Shown piece after piece: positions 17,822 to 25,678 of a stretch of DNA of 64,000 nucleotides. The stretch's first letter is position 1. Every line of letters starts with the position of its first letter. The notes under the pieces are model-generated. The model was not told the DNA's origin. It worked only from the letters and a program-made list of their open reading frames with translations, and searched no databases. A program made the position numbers and the translations under genes. This stretch comes from Flavobacterium branchiarum (GTDB taxonomy: Bacteria > Bacteroidota > Bacteroidia > Flavobacteriales > Flavobacteriaceae), in the NCBI RefSeq assembly GCF_030409845.1, contig NZ_JAUFQQ010000003.1:1116001-1180000 (forward strand), in the 5' to 3' direction.

Positions 17822-18394
17822 TCAGGAGTTCTTTTTTCTTATTTCGCTTAAATATTCAGGAGTTAAATTCAAATAAGAGGCTAGCATATACTGCGGTATT
17901 CGTTGAATAAATTCGGGGAATCTAGAAGAGAAATGCTGGTAGCTTTCTTCTTTTGAAAAATCATATAAATATTTCATTCGCAGTTGGGCTGCAGAATAAG
18001 CTTTGTGTAAAACCAGTCGGAAGTAGCGTTCTAGTTGTGGTAATTGGCTAAAAACTTTTTCCTGATTGTTATGATCAAAAGTATAAACGGTGATATTTTC
18101 TATTGCTTGAATAAAAAAATGTGAAGGGGATTGAGTATCAAAACTCATATAATCAGTAATCCACCAATTTTCGATTGCAAATTGTGTGATTTGTTCCGTT
18201 CCTTTATCATTGATAAAAAAGAAACGCAAGCAGCCTTTTTCTACAAAATAAAGAGAAGAACATACTTGCCCTTCTTCTAGTAAATAACTTTTCTTTTTTA
18301 CAGTTAAGGGCTTTATGTTATCCAAAAGAAAATGAGTCTGTTCATCGTTTAGTTCGACGTACTTTTTTATATGTTCAATTAGTTTTGGTTGCAT
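17822..18394 (-). CDS. Crp/Fnr family transcriptional regulator
   Basis: A 190-aa regulator. A cyclic-nucleotide-binding-type beta-roll spans about residues 20-120 (LLEEGQVCSSLYFVEKGCLRFFF). A degenerate C-terminal helix-turn-helix follows (MLASYLNLTPEYLSEIRKK). Cysteines for an Fnr iron-sulfur cluster are absent. The target is unknown, but it lies between the AhpD-like gene and a GyrI-like gene, ending 80 bases from the former and starting 3 bases from the latter's stop. Confidence 0.9.
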   Translation of the reverse strand: MQPKLIEHIKKYVELNDEQTHFLLDNIKPLTVKKKSYLLEEGQVCSSLYFVEKGCLRFFFINDKGTEQITQFAIENWWITDYMSFDTQSPSHFFIQAIENITVYTFDHNNQEKVFSQLPQLERYFRLVLHKAYSAAQLRMKYLYDFSKEESYQHFSSRFPEFIQRIPQYMLASYLNLTPEYLSEIRKKNS

Positions 18395-18397
18395 CTG

Positions 18398-18853
18398 TTA
18401 AACAGCTATGTAAATAGGGACTTCGGCATTTTCTGGATTGGATGCTTTTTCTCCATATATTTCAAAATCGGCAGTATATTTTCTGTCAAGATCAGAATTC
18501 CAAATTTCTATCCATTTTTGGATTACAATACCGTCTGCCAATTTTCCTTTAGCTATAAATTGTTTGTAGGTTTCCTTTGCAATTGTCTTTCCAATCATTC
18601 CAGTTGGGATATTGGCTAAACTAGAAACTTTACAACCTAAAATTGTAGTGTATGGTTTTGTGTAATCTTTCTCGTATTCGGTGTAGATAGAATAGATTGA
18701 GCTATCTATTTTATTTGGAATTTTTTCAATTGCGTTTTCAGTCATGAATTTATTCCAAAGTGCTGGAATATCTGTTGCAGATTGTTCATTTTCATTCGTA
18801 GTTCTTATTGATAATCCGATAATGAAAAATTCTTCGATAGTGATTAATTCCAT
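18398..18853 (-). CDS. GyrI-like / AraC effector-binding domain protein
   Basis: A 151-aa stand-alone effector-binding (SOUL/GyrI-like) domain. Features are an FFIIGLSIRT start, a W-N-K-F-M segment, an IYTEYEKDY strand, and a C-terminal WIEIWNSDLDRKYTADFEIYG followed by EVPIYIAV, the common ending of this fold. These domains bind small ligands and often act in drug or stress responses. The frame extends upstream to 18949, but ATG 18853 (MELITIEEF) is the natural start. Confidence 0.85.
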   Translation of the reverse strand: MELITIEEFFIIGLSIRTTNENEQSATDIPALWNKFMTENAIEKIPNKIDSSIYSIYTEYEKDYTKPYTTILGCKVSSLANIPTGMIGKTIAKETYKQFIAKGKLADGIVIQKWIEIWNSDLDRKYTADFEIYGEKASNPENAEVPIYIAV

Positions 18854-18900
18854 TTTTATTTTAAATAATATTGTTATTGTATGTAAATGTAATGCAAAAA

Positions 18901-19326
18901 TTATGTTGTTGCAGTTAATGTAATTCCTAAAAGTGCAATTAGTAAACACAATGGAGAAAAGTATTTTGTATCCATTAGTGCAAATTTTGTGGTTTTGATT
19001 TTTTTGAAAAAGCCTACATATTTAAAGTCGCCAATTGCCCTTATAATGAATAGTAGAGAAACACACCAAAGCCCATATTCCTGTATCCAATTAGGTATAT
19101 TTAAGCTAATTATTGCTAATTTCTTTAAAACTAAAAAACTAAAAGACAGCAATACAATGGCTACTGTAAAGCATTCAAATAATTTTGGATTGATAACTTT
19201 TTCGTTGTTCTCATTTGTTGGAATAGCAGCGTCATTTCCCCATTTACCACCCAATCCCCAATAAATATGGATAGTAGCCAATAATAAAAAGATTATAAAT
19301 AGGAGGGCTCCAATTACTGTTTGCAT
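18901..19326 (-). CDS. DUF3995 membrane protein
   Basis: A 141-aa inner-membrane protein with four predicted helices: about 3-22, 53-67, 86-97 and 121-140. The IHIYWGLGGKWGNDAAIP block after the first helix and the FKYVGFFKK loop are characteristic of DUF3995. Function is unknown. Part of the minus-strand operon, 17 bases after the methyltransferase start region's neighbour. Confidence 0.85.
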   Translation of the reverse strand: MQTVIGALLFIIFLLLATIHIYWGLGGKWGNDAAIPTNENNEKVINPKLFECFTVAIVLLSFSFLVLKKLAIISLNIPNWIQEYGLWCVSLLFIIRAIGDFKYVGFFKKIKTTKFALMDTKYFSPLCLLIALLGITLTATT

Positions 19327-19343
19327 AACGTAAATTTTTATAA

Positions 19344-20147
19344 TTATGATTTCTTTGTGGCTAGTATCGAATAAACCATTGGAATTTTATTATCGAGTTG
19401 TTTTATTCGATATTTTTTTGGTTCAAATTCTATTGTATTACTGAAACAATCATAAGGAGAATAATCAAATTCATTAAGAGCATTTAATTCAAGTCCATTT
19501 TTGAGTAAACTGGTTACAACTTCGCTCATGCTATGATTCCAACATACATATTCTAGTTCGATTGGAGCATCTTTGTCGGCGTAGGTACCTTCTTTAGTTT
19601 CTATTATTGCTCCTGAATTGAAATAATTATAAGCTACTTTCTCAAAATTATCATCAAACATCCAAACTACAGGATGAAATTCGGCAAAGACCAATTTACC
19701 ATTTCGATTAAGGAAACTTGCAATTAATTTTGCCCATTTATCTAAGTCAGGTAACCACGGAATGGCTCCATAGCTTGTAAATACAATATCAAATTTTTTG
19801 TTTAGATGATTTGGTAAATCATAAATATCACAACATATAAATGTGGCATCAGTATTTGTTTCTTTTGCTAGTTTGTTTGCACTATCAATCGCTTTGTCTG
19901 ATAAATCAACACCAGTTGCATTTGCACCAAGTCTAGCAAGTGATATTGTGTCTTGACCAAAGTGACATTGTAAGTGCAGAATCGATTTCCCTTTTATATC
20001 ACCAAGTAATTCTAATTCGATACTGTTTAATGACGTGGCTCCTTTTAAAAAGCCTTCTAAATCATAAAAATCTGATTTAAGATGTGACTCAACACGACTG
20101 TTCCAAGATTGTTTATTGACTTCAATGTAATTATTTTCTAAACTCAT
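19344..20147 (-). CDS. Class I SAM-dependent methyltransferase
   Basis: A 267-aa Rossmann-fold methyltransferase. Motif I reads ILHLQCHFGQDTISLARLG near residues 55-73, with a GVDLSDKAI acidic loop next and an FDIVFTSYGAIPWLPD motif near 120-135. The C-terminus has the FDYSPYDCF segment seen in a Bacteroidota subgroup. Substrate unknown. Start is ATG at 20145-20147. The neighbour upstream (20226-20555) is a fragment of a different methyltransferase. Confidence 0.9.
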   Translation of the reverse strand: MSLENNYIEVNKQSWNSRVESHLKSDFYDLEGFLKGATSLNSIELELLGDIKGKSILHLQCHFGQDTISLARLGANATGVDLSDKAIDSANKLAKETNTDATFICCDIYDLPNHLNKKFDIVFTSYGAIPWLPDLDKWAKLIASFLNRNGKLVFAEFHPVVWMFDDNFEKVAYNYFNSGAIIETKEGTYADKDAPIELEYVCWNHSMSEVVTSLLKNGLELNALNEFDYSPYDCFSNTIEFEPKKYRIKQLDNKIPMVYSILATKKS

Positions 20148-20225
20148 TTTCTTTGAAATAAAATTTGATAATTTGAATGAAATTTCTTTGAATTATTTTA
20201 AGCTAATTTATTATTTTTTTATTGC

Positions 20226-20555
20226 TTAGAAGCGTGCATATAAAAGTATTCTTTTGAATGCGTATAATGAAGGTGTTTTACGGAACCTTTTTTCGATTCT
20301 AGCTTTAAATTCTTTGATGAATTGATTTTTAATTGACTCTTCGAATCTCTCAAAATAAGGAACTAATGTAGAGCCAGAGATAAATTCATATAACTCGTCA
20401 TGTGACTTGGCTATCATAGGATATACCTTTTGGTAGATAGTGATTTCTGTTCCTCCGTTTTCGAATAAAATTTGTGCATAACCATCCATTGTAAGCACAG
20501 GAGAAAGTCGTTTCCAGTTATTAAGCGCAGTTCGGTACGGTTGAAAAGAATCCAA
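20226..20555 (-). pseudogene. C-terminal fragment of a trans-aconitate-methyltransferase-like gene
   Basis: About 109 codons match only the last third of Tam-type methyltransferases. The pattern SHDELYEFISGSTLVPYFERF, then F-x-x-E-F-K-A-R, then Y-A-F-K-R-I-L-L-Y-A-R, mirrors the family's W-V-x-G-T-x-L-R-P end and FPRLFIVAR tail. The SAM-binding half is missing. Only 24 bases separate it from the ACT-domain gene upstream, and its first codon is TTG. The frame is continuous with that gene's stop codon. It is best read as a deletion remnant. Confidence 0.7.
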
Positions 20556-20579
20556 GATGATTTGCTTTGAGATAATAAT

Positions 20580-20972
20580 TTATTCTGAGAATCTATTTAA
20601 AATGGTAATTGCATGCTCAGTATCTCTTCTGTTTACAAAGATATGATCATGATAAAATGCGGCTACCACATTACAACTAATTTGATTATCCGAAAGTGCT
20701 TTTGCAAAGGCGGCTGTTAAACCTACAGCTTCTAGAGAAGAATGTATAGTAAGTGTTATCCAAGACATGACTACAGTATAATCAAGTTTTAGCGCGTCGG
20801 CAATTTCTTTTTTTACGATTAAAGTAGTGCCTTCGCTTTCAACAAATGACATGACAACATCGTTAAAATTTATATTATCAAAGCTTTTAACAGTACAGAA
20901 AACATAGTCACCGCTATTATGTTTTGGTTTCATGCTTTTTAGTAATTTCTCTAAATCTTTTTCTCCTGACAT
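20580..20972 (-). CDS. ACT domain-containing protein
   Basis: A 130-aa protein with an ACT-type fold in two halves: GDYVFCTVKSF near 21-31, then TIHSSLEAVGLTAAFAKALSDNQISCNVVAAFYHDHIFV near 75-113. It resembles the COG3602 family of stand-alone ACT proteins, which probably bind amino acids. No catalytic domain is attached. It lies 11 bases from the HEAT-like gene upstream in a tight minus-strand operon. Confidence 0.85.
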   Translation of the reverse strand: MSGEKDLEKLLKSMKPKHNSGDYVFCTVKSFDNINFNDVVMSFVESEGTTLIVKKEIADALKLDYTVVMSWITLTIHSSLEAVGLTAAFAKALSDNQISCNVVAAFYHDHIFVNRRDTEHAITILNRFSE

Positions 20973-20983
20973 CTTTAATTGAG

Positions 20984-21397
20984 TTACTTTATTTTATTTA
21001 ATCTGTATTTCATTTCATTACTGATACCTTCATCTGCTGAATTAGTATATTCTTCAATCAATGCAATTGCATCATTGTTTCCAATTGAAAATAAAATCCA
21101 ACTAAACCACTTAGCTATTGCATCTGAATCTGAACAAGTGTAATCTAAATAATCAAAATTGGATTCTAATGCTTTCTTTACGAAAGGAATAGTTGTTGGA
21201 CTTTTAATTTCTTGTAAAGTTTTGGCAATTTCTTGATGATTATAATGATTAGGATCAATTAATAATTCATTTAATAATTCGGTATAATTAGAAATTGTTT
21301 CAGAAGCCAAAAGATTTGAAATAGAAACTTCTATTTGGTCTGAATTATTGTCTTGAATTGCATTTCGAACTTCGACTTCAATAGTATCTTCTTTCAA
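20984..21397 (-). CDS. Helical HEAT-repeat-like protein of unknown function
   Basis: A 137-aa acidic cytoplasmic protein of alternating helices. The spacing of hydrophobics (LLNELLIDPNHYNHQEIAKTLQEI, then TTIPFVKKAL, then DAIALIEEY) resembles two or three HEAT-like repeats. No catalytic motif is visible. It lies 12 bases downstream of a VOC gene and 11 bases upstream of the ACT gene, so it is probably co-transcribed. Confidence 0.65.
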   Translation of the reverse strand: MKEDTIEVEVRNAIQDNNSDQIEVSISNLLASETISNYTELLNELLIDPNHYNHQEIAKTLQEIKSPTTIPFVKKALESNFDYLDYTCSDSDAIAKWFSWILFSIGNNDAIALIEEYTNSADEGISNEMKYRLNKIK

Positions 21398-21409
21398 TGT
21401 ATTGTATTT

Positions 21410-21790
21410 TTATTTATTAATCATATGTAGTGCGATTCTATTTCCTTCGCAGTCTTTAAATTCTGCTACTGAACCAAATTCTCCATTTGATGTTATCGGA
21501 AACAAAATTGCAGCACCATTTTTTACTGCTAAGTCTAATGTTTCAGCAATGTTTTCGGTATTAAAATAAATAAGTGTTCCGCTTATTGTTGGTTTGTATA
21601 TTTCTCCTTTTGCTAAAGCTCCAGAAATACCTTTATGATTTTCGGTAAGAGGAAAAAATGCCATTTCGTTATCATGAATGGTATCTCGCTCAAACTCAAA
21701 ATTAAAAACAGCCGAATAAAACTGTATTGCTCTTTCTATATCAGTAACAGGAATTTCAAAATATACAACTGGATTTGATTTACTTTTCAT
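21410..21790 (-). CDS. VOC family (glyoxalase-like) protein
   Basis: A 126-aa protein of the vicinal oxygen chelate fold with paired beta-alpha-beta-beta-beta units. VVYFEIPVTDIERAIQFYSAVF opens unit 1. A GTLIYFNTENIAETL unit and GSVAEFKDCEGNRIALH end unit 2. Members include glyoxalases, dioxygenases and antibiotic-resistance proteins. Metal ligands cannot be assigned with confidence, so the reaction is unknown. Confidence 0.88.
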   Translation of the reverse strand: MKSKSNPVVYFEIPVTDIERAIQFYSAVFNFEFERDTIHDNEMAFFPLTENHKGISGALAKGEIYKPTISGTLIYFNTENIAETLDLAVKNGAAILFPITSNGEFGSVAEFKDCEGNRIALHMINK

Positions 21791-21809
21791 ATTTAATTTA
21801 AAAGGTATT

Positions 21810-22358
21810 TTATTTTACTTTGGTCATGTACATATACCAATTCCATTCCCATGTTTCTCCATCATCAGCTGACATTGCTTGACTCCAAATCGGATTTTTT
21901 TTATCTCTTGCATCCCAGCGAAATACCTGAATTACTTTTTTTCCTTCATAAATATCTCTTGAAAAGAAATGGCCAATTTTTTTTTCGAATGAACCAATAA
22001 CAGGTTTATCTAAAACTCCTGTATTAGAATCAGACCAATAAATACTCCACAGTTTTGTATCGGGGTTAAATAAACGAACTGTCATTCCTTCAAATGGTTC
22101 TCCATTAAATTCGGCAAGGAAATTATCGATATTGCCAATTCCGTTAAGCACCTTGTACATTTCCTGAGTCGATGGAAATTCGATCCATTCGGTACAGTCA
22201 GAGAATCTGTATTTTAATTTTTTATTTACAATATTTGATTTCCCTTGAAAAAAATCAAAATCATCTTTGGATGAAGTAGGGGAAGGAAGGATTATTAATT
22301 CTCCACTTGCATTAAAAATCAATTTTGGAATTTCTAAATTTAAATTATCAGTTGGCAT
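21810..22358 (-). CDS. Hypothetical lipocalin-like protein (DUF1579-like)
   Basis: A 182-aa cytoplasmic, beta-rich protein with many Trp residues: WIEFPSTQEMYKVLNGIGN, MTVRLFNPDTKLWSIYWSD, and a C-terminal WSQAMSADDGETWEWNWYM. This pattern resembles DUF1579-like barrels that may bind hydrophobic ligands. I am not sure of the family. Its start lies 18 bases after the LOG gene's stop in the same operon. Confidence 0.6.
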   Translation of the reverse strand: MPTDNLNLEIPKLIFNASGELIILPSPTSSKDDFDFFQGKSNIVNKKLKYRFSDCTEWIEFPSTQEMYKVLNGIGNIDNFLAEFNGEPFEGMTVRLFNPDTKLWSIYWSDSNTGVLDKPVIGSFEKKIGHFFSRDIYEGKKVIQVFRWDARDKKNPIWSQAMSADDGETWEWNWYMYMTKVK

Positions 22359-22376
22359 TATTTCTATTTTAATGTT

Positions 22377-22958
22377 TTATTCGTTTCCTTTTTTTATCCA
22401 CTTACCAACCTCTGGAGCCACGTAGTTTTCCATTTTATGGAGTAAGTCTTGTGGATTGGCGCTTACAATTATCATTTGTTGGTTAATTTCTTTTAGGAAT
22501 CCTTCGTTTACCATTTTTAGGATAAATTCTAATAATAAATCATAGAAGCCATCAATATTTAAAATTCCTATTGGCTTTTTATGAAGTCCCAATTGCGCCC
22601 AGGTAAGCATTTCAAAAAACTCTTCTAGCGTTCCAAAACCGCCTGGTAAAGCAATTACACCATCGCTTAATTCATTCATTTTGGTTTTTCTTTCATGCAT
22701 ACTTTTCACAATAATTAACTCTGTTAGACCATCATGTGCAATTTCTTTTTTCATTAGGAAATCGGGTAATATACCAATTACTTTTCCTTTTTTATTTAAA
22801 ACGCCATCGGCAACAGCTCCCATAAGTCCCACTTTGGCTCCGCCATAAACTAAATCAATATTGTTTTCTGATAATATTTGCCCAAGTAGAAAAGCTTGAG
22901 TTTCGTATTCTTTTTTGTTTCCAAAACTTGATCCACAAAATACTGTAATTCGGTTCAT
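22377..22958 (-). CDS. LOG family protein (TIGR00730; nucleoside-monophosphate phosphoribohydrolase type)
   Basis: A 193-aa Rossmann-like protein with the LOG signature PGGFGTLEE at residues 105-113 and the MHERK motif at 87-91. Members cleave nucleoside 5'-monophosphates to base and ribose 5-phosphate. In plants this yields active cytokinin, and in bacteria they act in nucleotide salvage. It leads a tight minus-strand run of about ten genes extending to 17298. Confidence 0.93.
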   Translation of the reverse strand: MNRITVFCGSSFGNKKEYETQAFLLGQILSENNIDLVYGGAKVGLMGAVADGVLNKKGKVIGILPDFLMKKEIAHDGLTELIIVKSMHERKTKMNELSDGVIALPGGFGTLEEFFEMLTWAQLGLHKKPIGILNIDGFYDLLLEFILKMVNEGFLKEINQQMIIVSANPQDLLHKMENYVAPEVGKWIKKGNE

Positions 22959-23068
22959 ATTCAGTTTTATATGTTGTAGTTAATCAAAATCCCAAGTTAT
23001 TATTGGTCTTTGATTGCTTTTGAGGGATTGAACGAAGTTATGAAAAATATAGTTTTATAGCTAAACAA

Positions 23069-23103
23069 AACAGGCAATGACTAGAAATCTAGTATTGCCT
23101 GTT
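23069..23103 (-). terminator. Intrinsic terminator of the ribB-crp operon
   Basis: AACAGGCAAT (23069-23078) and ACTAG (23080-23084) pair with CTAGT and ATTGCCTGTT (23089-23103), with one bulged G. On the minus strand it is followed by a modest T-rich tract. It lies 27 bases past the stop of the Crp-type gene. Confidence 0.7.
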
Positions 23104-23129
23104 TGTTGTTTTTTGAAATGGAATCTAAT

Positions 23130-23699
23130 TTAAGGTTTAGATTTTACTCTACTTAATGTTTCTTGAGAAATATTGAGATAGGAAGAAACTATTTTGTTTG
23201 ACAGTCGTTGTGCAACTTTTGGATTTGTTTCTAGCAGATGTTTGTATCTTTCAGTTGCATTTTGAGTTAAGAACGACATAAGCCTTTTGGTATTGGTTAC
23301 ATAAGCCATTTCCATATAATGTCTGTAGAAACTTCCCCAATTTGGAATGCTTGCCAGCAAATGGTAAAAGTCTTGATGCGATATATAAAGCAATTCAGTT
23401 GGCTCTAATGCTTGAACAAATTCTAAAGAAGGTTCGCTTAATACAAAGCTTGATAAAGCGGTTACAAAATTGTTCTCGAAGCCCAGATAACGTGTTGCTT
23501 CTTGCCCTTCTTCTGTTATGAAAAAGATACGCAAGCAACCATTACAAATAAAGTACATTCGTTGAGTCGTTTGCCCCTGAATAACTAAGAGTTCGTTTTT
23601 TTCTACCTCCAAAGGATTGAAGTAATTAAGAATCTTATCTAGCTCTTCGTCCGTTACAGTTGATACTTCTTTTATGTATTTAGCTAATTGCTCTTTCAT
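23130..23699 (-). CDS. Crp/Fnr family transcriptional regulator (second copy)
   Basis: A 189-aa regulator with an N-terminal cyclic-nucleotide-binding-type domain (LLVIQGQTTQRMYFICNGCLRIFF at about 36-59). The C-terminal helix-turn-helix reads IVSSYLNISQETLSRVK. It is similar in plan to the gene at 17822-18394 but clearly divergent. Its ATG lies 3 bases after the ribB stop, so the two form an operon. The regulator might respond to redox or flavin status, which is inference. Confidence 0.9.
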   Translation of the reverse strand: MKEQLAKYIKEVSTVTDEELDKILNYFNPLEVEKNELLVIQGQTTQRMYFICNGCLRIFFITEEGQEATRYLGFENNFVTALSSFVLSEPSLEFVQALEPTELLYISHQDFYHLLASIPNWGSFYRHYMEMAYVTNTKRLMSFLTQNATERYKHLLETNPKVAQRLSNKIVSSYLNISQETLSRVKSKP

Positions 23700-23702
23700 C
23701 TT

Positions 23703-24371
23703 TTAAATAAAATCTCTAACAAACTTACGATAATGTATGATATCCTCTATTGTTAAAACTACCAATTGGTGTTTTTTGGCAAATGATAAAATCTCTGGTA
23801 ATCGTGCCATAGTTCCATTAGGATTCATCAATTCGCATAATACAGCTTCAGGTTTTAAACCTGATAATTTCATTAAATCTACACTTCCTTCGGTATGACC
23901 ATTTCTCTGTAGAACGCCTTTGTCATTTGCTCTTAACGGAAAAATATGTCCCGGTTTTACCAGATCTGTAGGTTTAGCAAAATCAGCAGAGGCAGTTCTT
24001 ATAGTTTGAATTCTGTCTAATGCTGAGAGTCCTGTTGTGACACCTTCTTTTGCCTCTATTGACACTGTAAAAGGAGTTTGGAAAAGGCTAGTGTTTTCTT
24101 TGACCATATAAGGTAGTTCTAATTCATCAGCTTTTTCATTGGTTAAACAAAGACATACAATCCCACTACATTCTCGAATCATTAGCGCCATGTCTTCTAC
24201 TGACATATGCTGTGCTGAAAAGACTAAATCGCCTTCGTTTTCACGGTCTTTGTCATCGATCAATAAAATTCCTTTTCCTATTTTAAGTTCTTTAATTGCA
24301 TTCTCAACGCGTTCTTGACTATTTGTACCAAATAATAGTAACGGATTTTCATTTTCTATTGCAGTAATCAT
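23703..24371 (-). CDS. ribB: 3,4-dihydroxy-2-butanone-4-phosphate synthase
   Basis: A 222-aa enzyme of riboflavin biosynthesis that converts ribulose 5-phosphate to 3,4-dihydroxy-2-butanone 4-phosphate and formate. Key motifs are [15 protein letters not shown] at about 40-54 (acidic magnesium site), a TTGLSALDR block, and [14 protein letters not shown] with the conserved His and Glu. There is no fused GTP cyclohydrolase II domain, so it is the monofunctional form. I saw no FMN riboswitch in its 240-base upstream gap. Confidence 0.95.
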   Translation of the reverse strand: MITAIENENPLLLFGTNSQERVENAIKELKIGKGILLIDDKDRENEGDLVFSAQHMSVEDMALMIRECSGIVCLCLTNEKADELELPYMVKENTSLFQTPFTVSIEAKEGVTTGLSALDRIQTIRTASADFAKPTDLVKPGHIFPLRANDKGVLQRNGHTEGSVDLMKLSGLKPEAVLCELMNPNGTMARLPEILSFAKKHQLVVLTIEDIIHYRKFVRDFI

Positions 24372-24567
24372 TTTGAGGTTATTTTTTGAACTAGTTTTCT
24401 AATATGAAGAATAATTGTATGCATGAATCGCAAATACACTAATCATCTTTAGGTAGATTGCAACAAATAAAATGTTGTCATATTTGAATACTTTTTGTTC
24501 ATGATTAAAATTTAAAGAGACAAAATTGTTTAAATAATAAAGAGAAAACATTGATGTATGTCAAAAA

Positions 24568-24603
24568 AAAATCCCGAACTAATTCCTATAGGTTCAGGAT
24601 TTT
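24568..24603 (-). terminator. Intrinsic terminator of the ClbS-type operon
   Basis: AAAATCC-c-GAAC (24568-24579) pairs with GTTC-a-GGATTTT (24592-24603), and A7 on the plus side supplies a minus-strand T run. It begins 9 bases after the stop of the gene at 24612. Confidence 0.8.
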
Positions 24604-24611
24604 AATGTTTT

Positions 24612-25124
24612 TTAAAGTACCTTTTTTTCTTTTTTCCATTGTCGTATTCTAACTCTGGCATTTTTATATGGAGAGGAGGTATTAAATTGTATCATTCTTC
24701 CCATTGTCCATTTCTCATACCATTCTTGCTCATAGAGCGTTTCGTTATCATAGCTTTTAATCAGTGTTTGCAGGTTGTCTACTGTTGTTTTTAATTTTTC
24801 CTGTAATTGTAAAAAATCTAAACCTTCGTAATCTGTATAAAATTTCTGAGCAAGTTTGCCAAGTTCATTCCATTTAAATCCTGTTTCTGGAAAATCTACA
24901 CTTTGGTTATTATTCTTTTTGTGATGCCATTTTAAGACTAATTCTCCCCAGCCAACTAAGTATGAAACTAAGTTATTTACGCTCATCATTGTGCCTTTAG
25001 CATGCCCCTCGAGTGTTTTTTCGTTTGTGAGCTCAATCGGAATTGTCTTTAAATCCTCTTGGAGTTTGACATATGTTTTTTCAATATCACTTAGTAATTC
25101 TTTTTTATTTTGAGGTACAGCCAT
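24612..25124 (-). CDS. ClbS/DfsB family four-helix-bundle protein (DUF1706)
   Basis: A 170-aa helical protein with the family's N-terminal VPQNKKELLSDIEKTY and a central VNNLVSYLVGWGELVLKWH segment. Its C-terminus is KWTMGRMIQFNTSSPYKNARVRIRQW, typical of ClbS/DfsB. ClbS protects colibactin producers by opening the electrophilic cyclopropane. Most chromosomal homologues, like this one, have no known substrate. The start is ATG, 2 bases from the upstream DUF2085 stop. Confidence 0.88.
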   Translation of the reverse strand: MAVPQNKKELLSDIEKTYVKLQEDLKTIPIELTNEKTLEGHAKGTMMSVNNLVSYLVGWGELVLKWHHKKNNNQSVDFPETGFKWNELGKLAQKFYTDYEGLDFLQLQEKLKTTVDNLQTLIKSYDNETLYEQEWYEKWTMGRMIQFNTSSPYKNARVRIRQWKKEKKVL

Positions 25125-25126
25125 AT

Positions 25127-25450
25127 TTAAAAGGTTAGAATAAAATCAATTGTTTTCCAGATAATTATTCCCATCGAAAAACCACCGATTGTACCTGTTA
25201 ATAATCTCATTAAATTACTATGATATTTGTGCAATGAATTTTGAAAATACCAATCTGCTAGCATGAATGCCAAACCAATAATCGAAAAATAAAAGGGTGG
25301 TAAGAAATAAAGGAAATAGCAAATTGCACAAAAGATATGACCAATGCTAGCTCCTAAACATCTTGCACAAAAAGGCAGGTGTTTTTCGTTAATCTTAAAA
25401 CACCTTTCAGGGATTCCGTGACAACCTAATGTAAAATCATTTAGTTTCAT
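25127..25450 (-). CDS. DUF2085 membrane protein
   Basis: A 107-aa protein with three membrane helices (about 36-50, 54-68 and 85-105) and the DUF2085 cysteine pattern: CHGIPERCF near 10-18 and FCARCLGASIGH near 27-38. The Cys and His residues suggest metal or thiol chemistry at the membrane. Function is unknown. It abuts the genes on both sides with no gap, indicating co-transcription. Confidence 0.85.
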   Translation of the reverse strand: MKLNDFTLGCHGIPERCFKINEKHLPFCARCLGASIGHIFCAICYFLYFLPPFYFSIIGLAFMLADWYFQNSLHKYHSNLMRLLTGTIGGFSMGIIIWKTIDFILTF

Positions 25451-25648
25451 TTACCAAGTATGTTTGCATTTAAGACAAGTTATTCTGATCTTATTGGCTT
25501 TGTGAGTGCCACATAATAATCCCAAAGGGCCAGCCAAAATTGCACCACAGCACGCTTTTTTTCCACTAAATCCTTTTTTGTCAACATACACTTGTGTCGA
25601 TTTGCATCTTGGGCATTGAATTGGTTCGTTTTGGTTAATTGTATTCAT
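25451..25648 (-). CDS. Small zinc-ribbon protein with hydrophobic centre
   Basis: A 65-aa protein with CPRCKS near the N-terminus and CLKCKHTW at the C-terminus, forming a zinc ribbon around a glycine-rich hydrophobic segment (CCGAILAGPLGLLCG). I chose ATG 25648 because the frame's 10 extra upstream codons look non-conserved. It lies immediately between the serine hydrolase and DUF2085 genes. Function is unknown. Confidence 0.75.
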   Translation of the reverse strand: MNTINQNEPIQCPRCKSTQVYVDKKGFSGKKACCGAILAGPLGLLCGTHKANKIRITCLKCKHTW

Positions 25649-25678
25649 TGTTATCTTTGGATTTATTTTATAAAACAA

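Noticed and set aside
24372..24611. FMN riboswitch upstream of ribB
   Set aside because: The conserved FMN-aptamer segments were not found by eye in this AT-rich gap.
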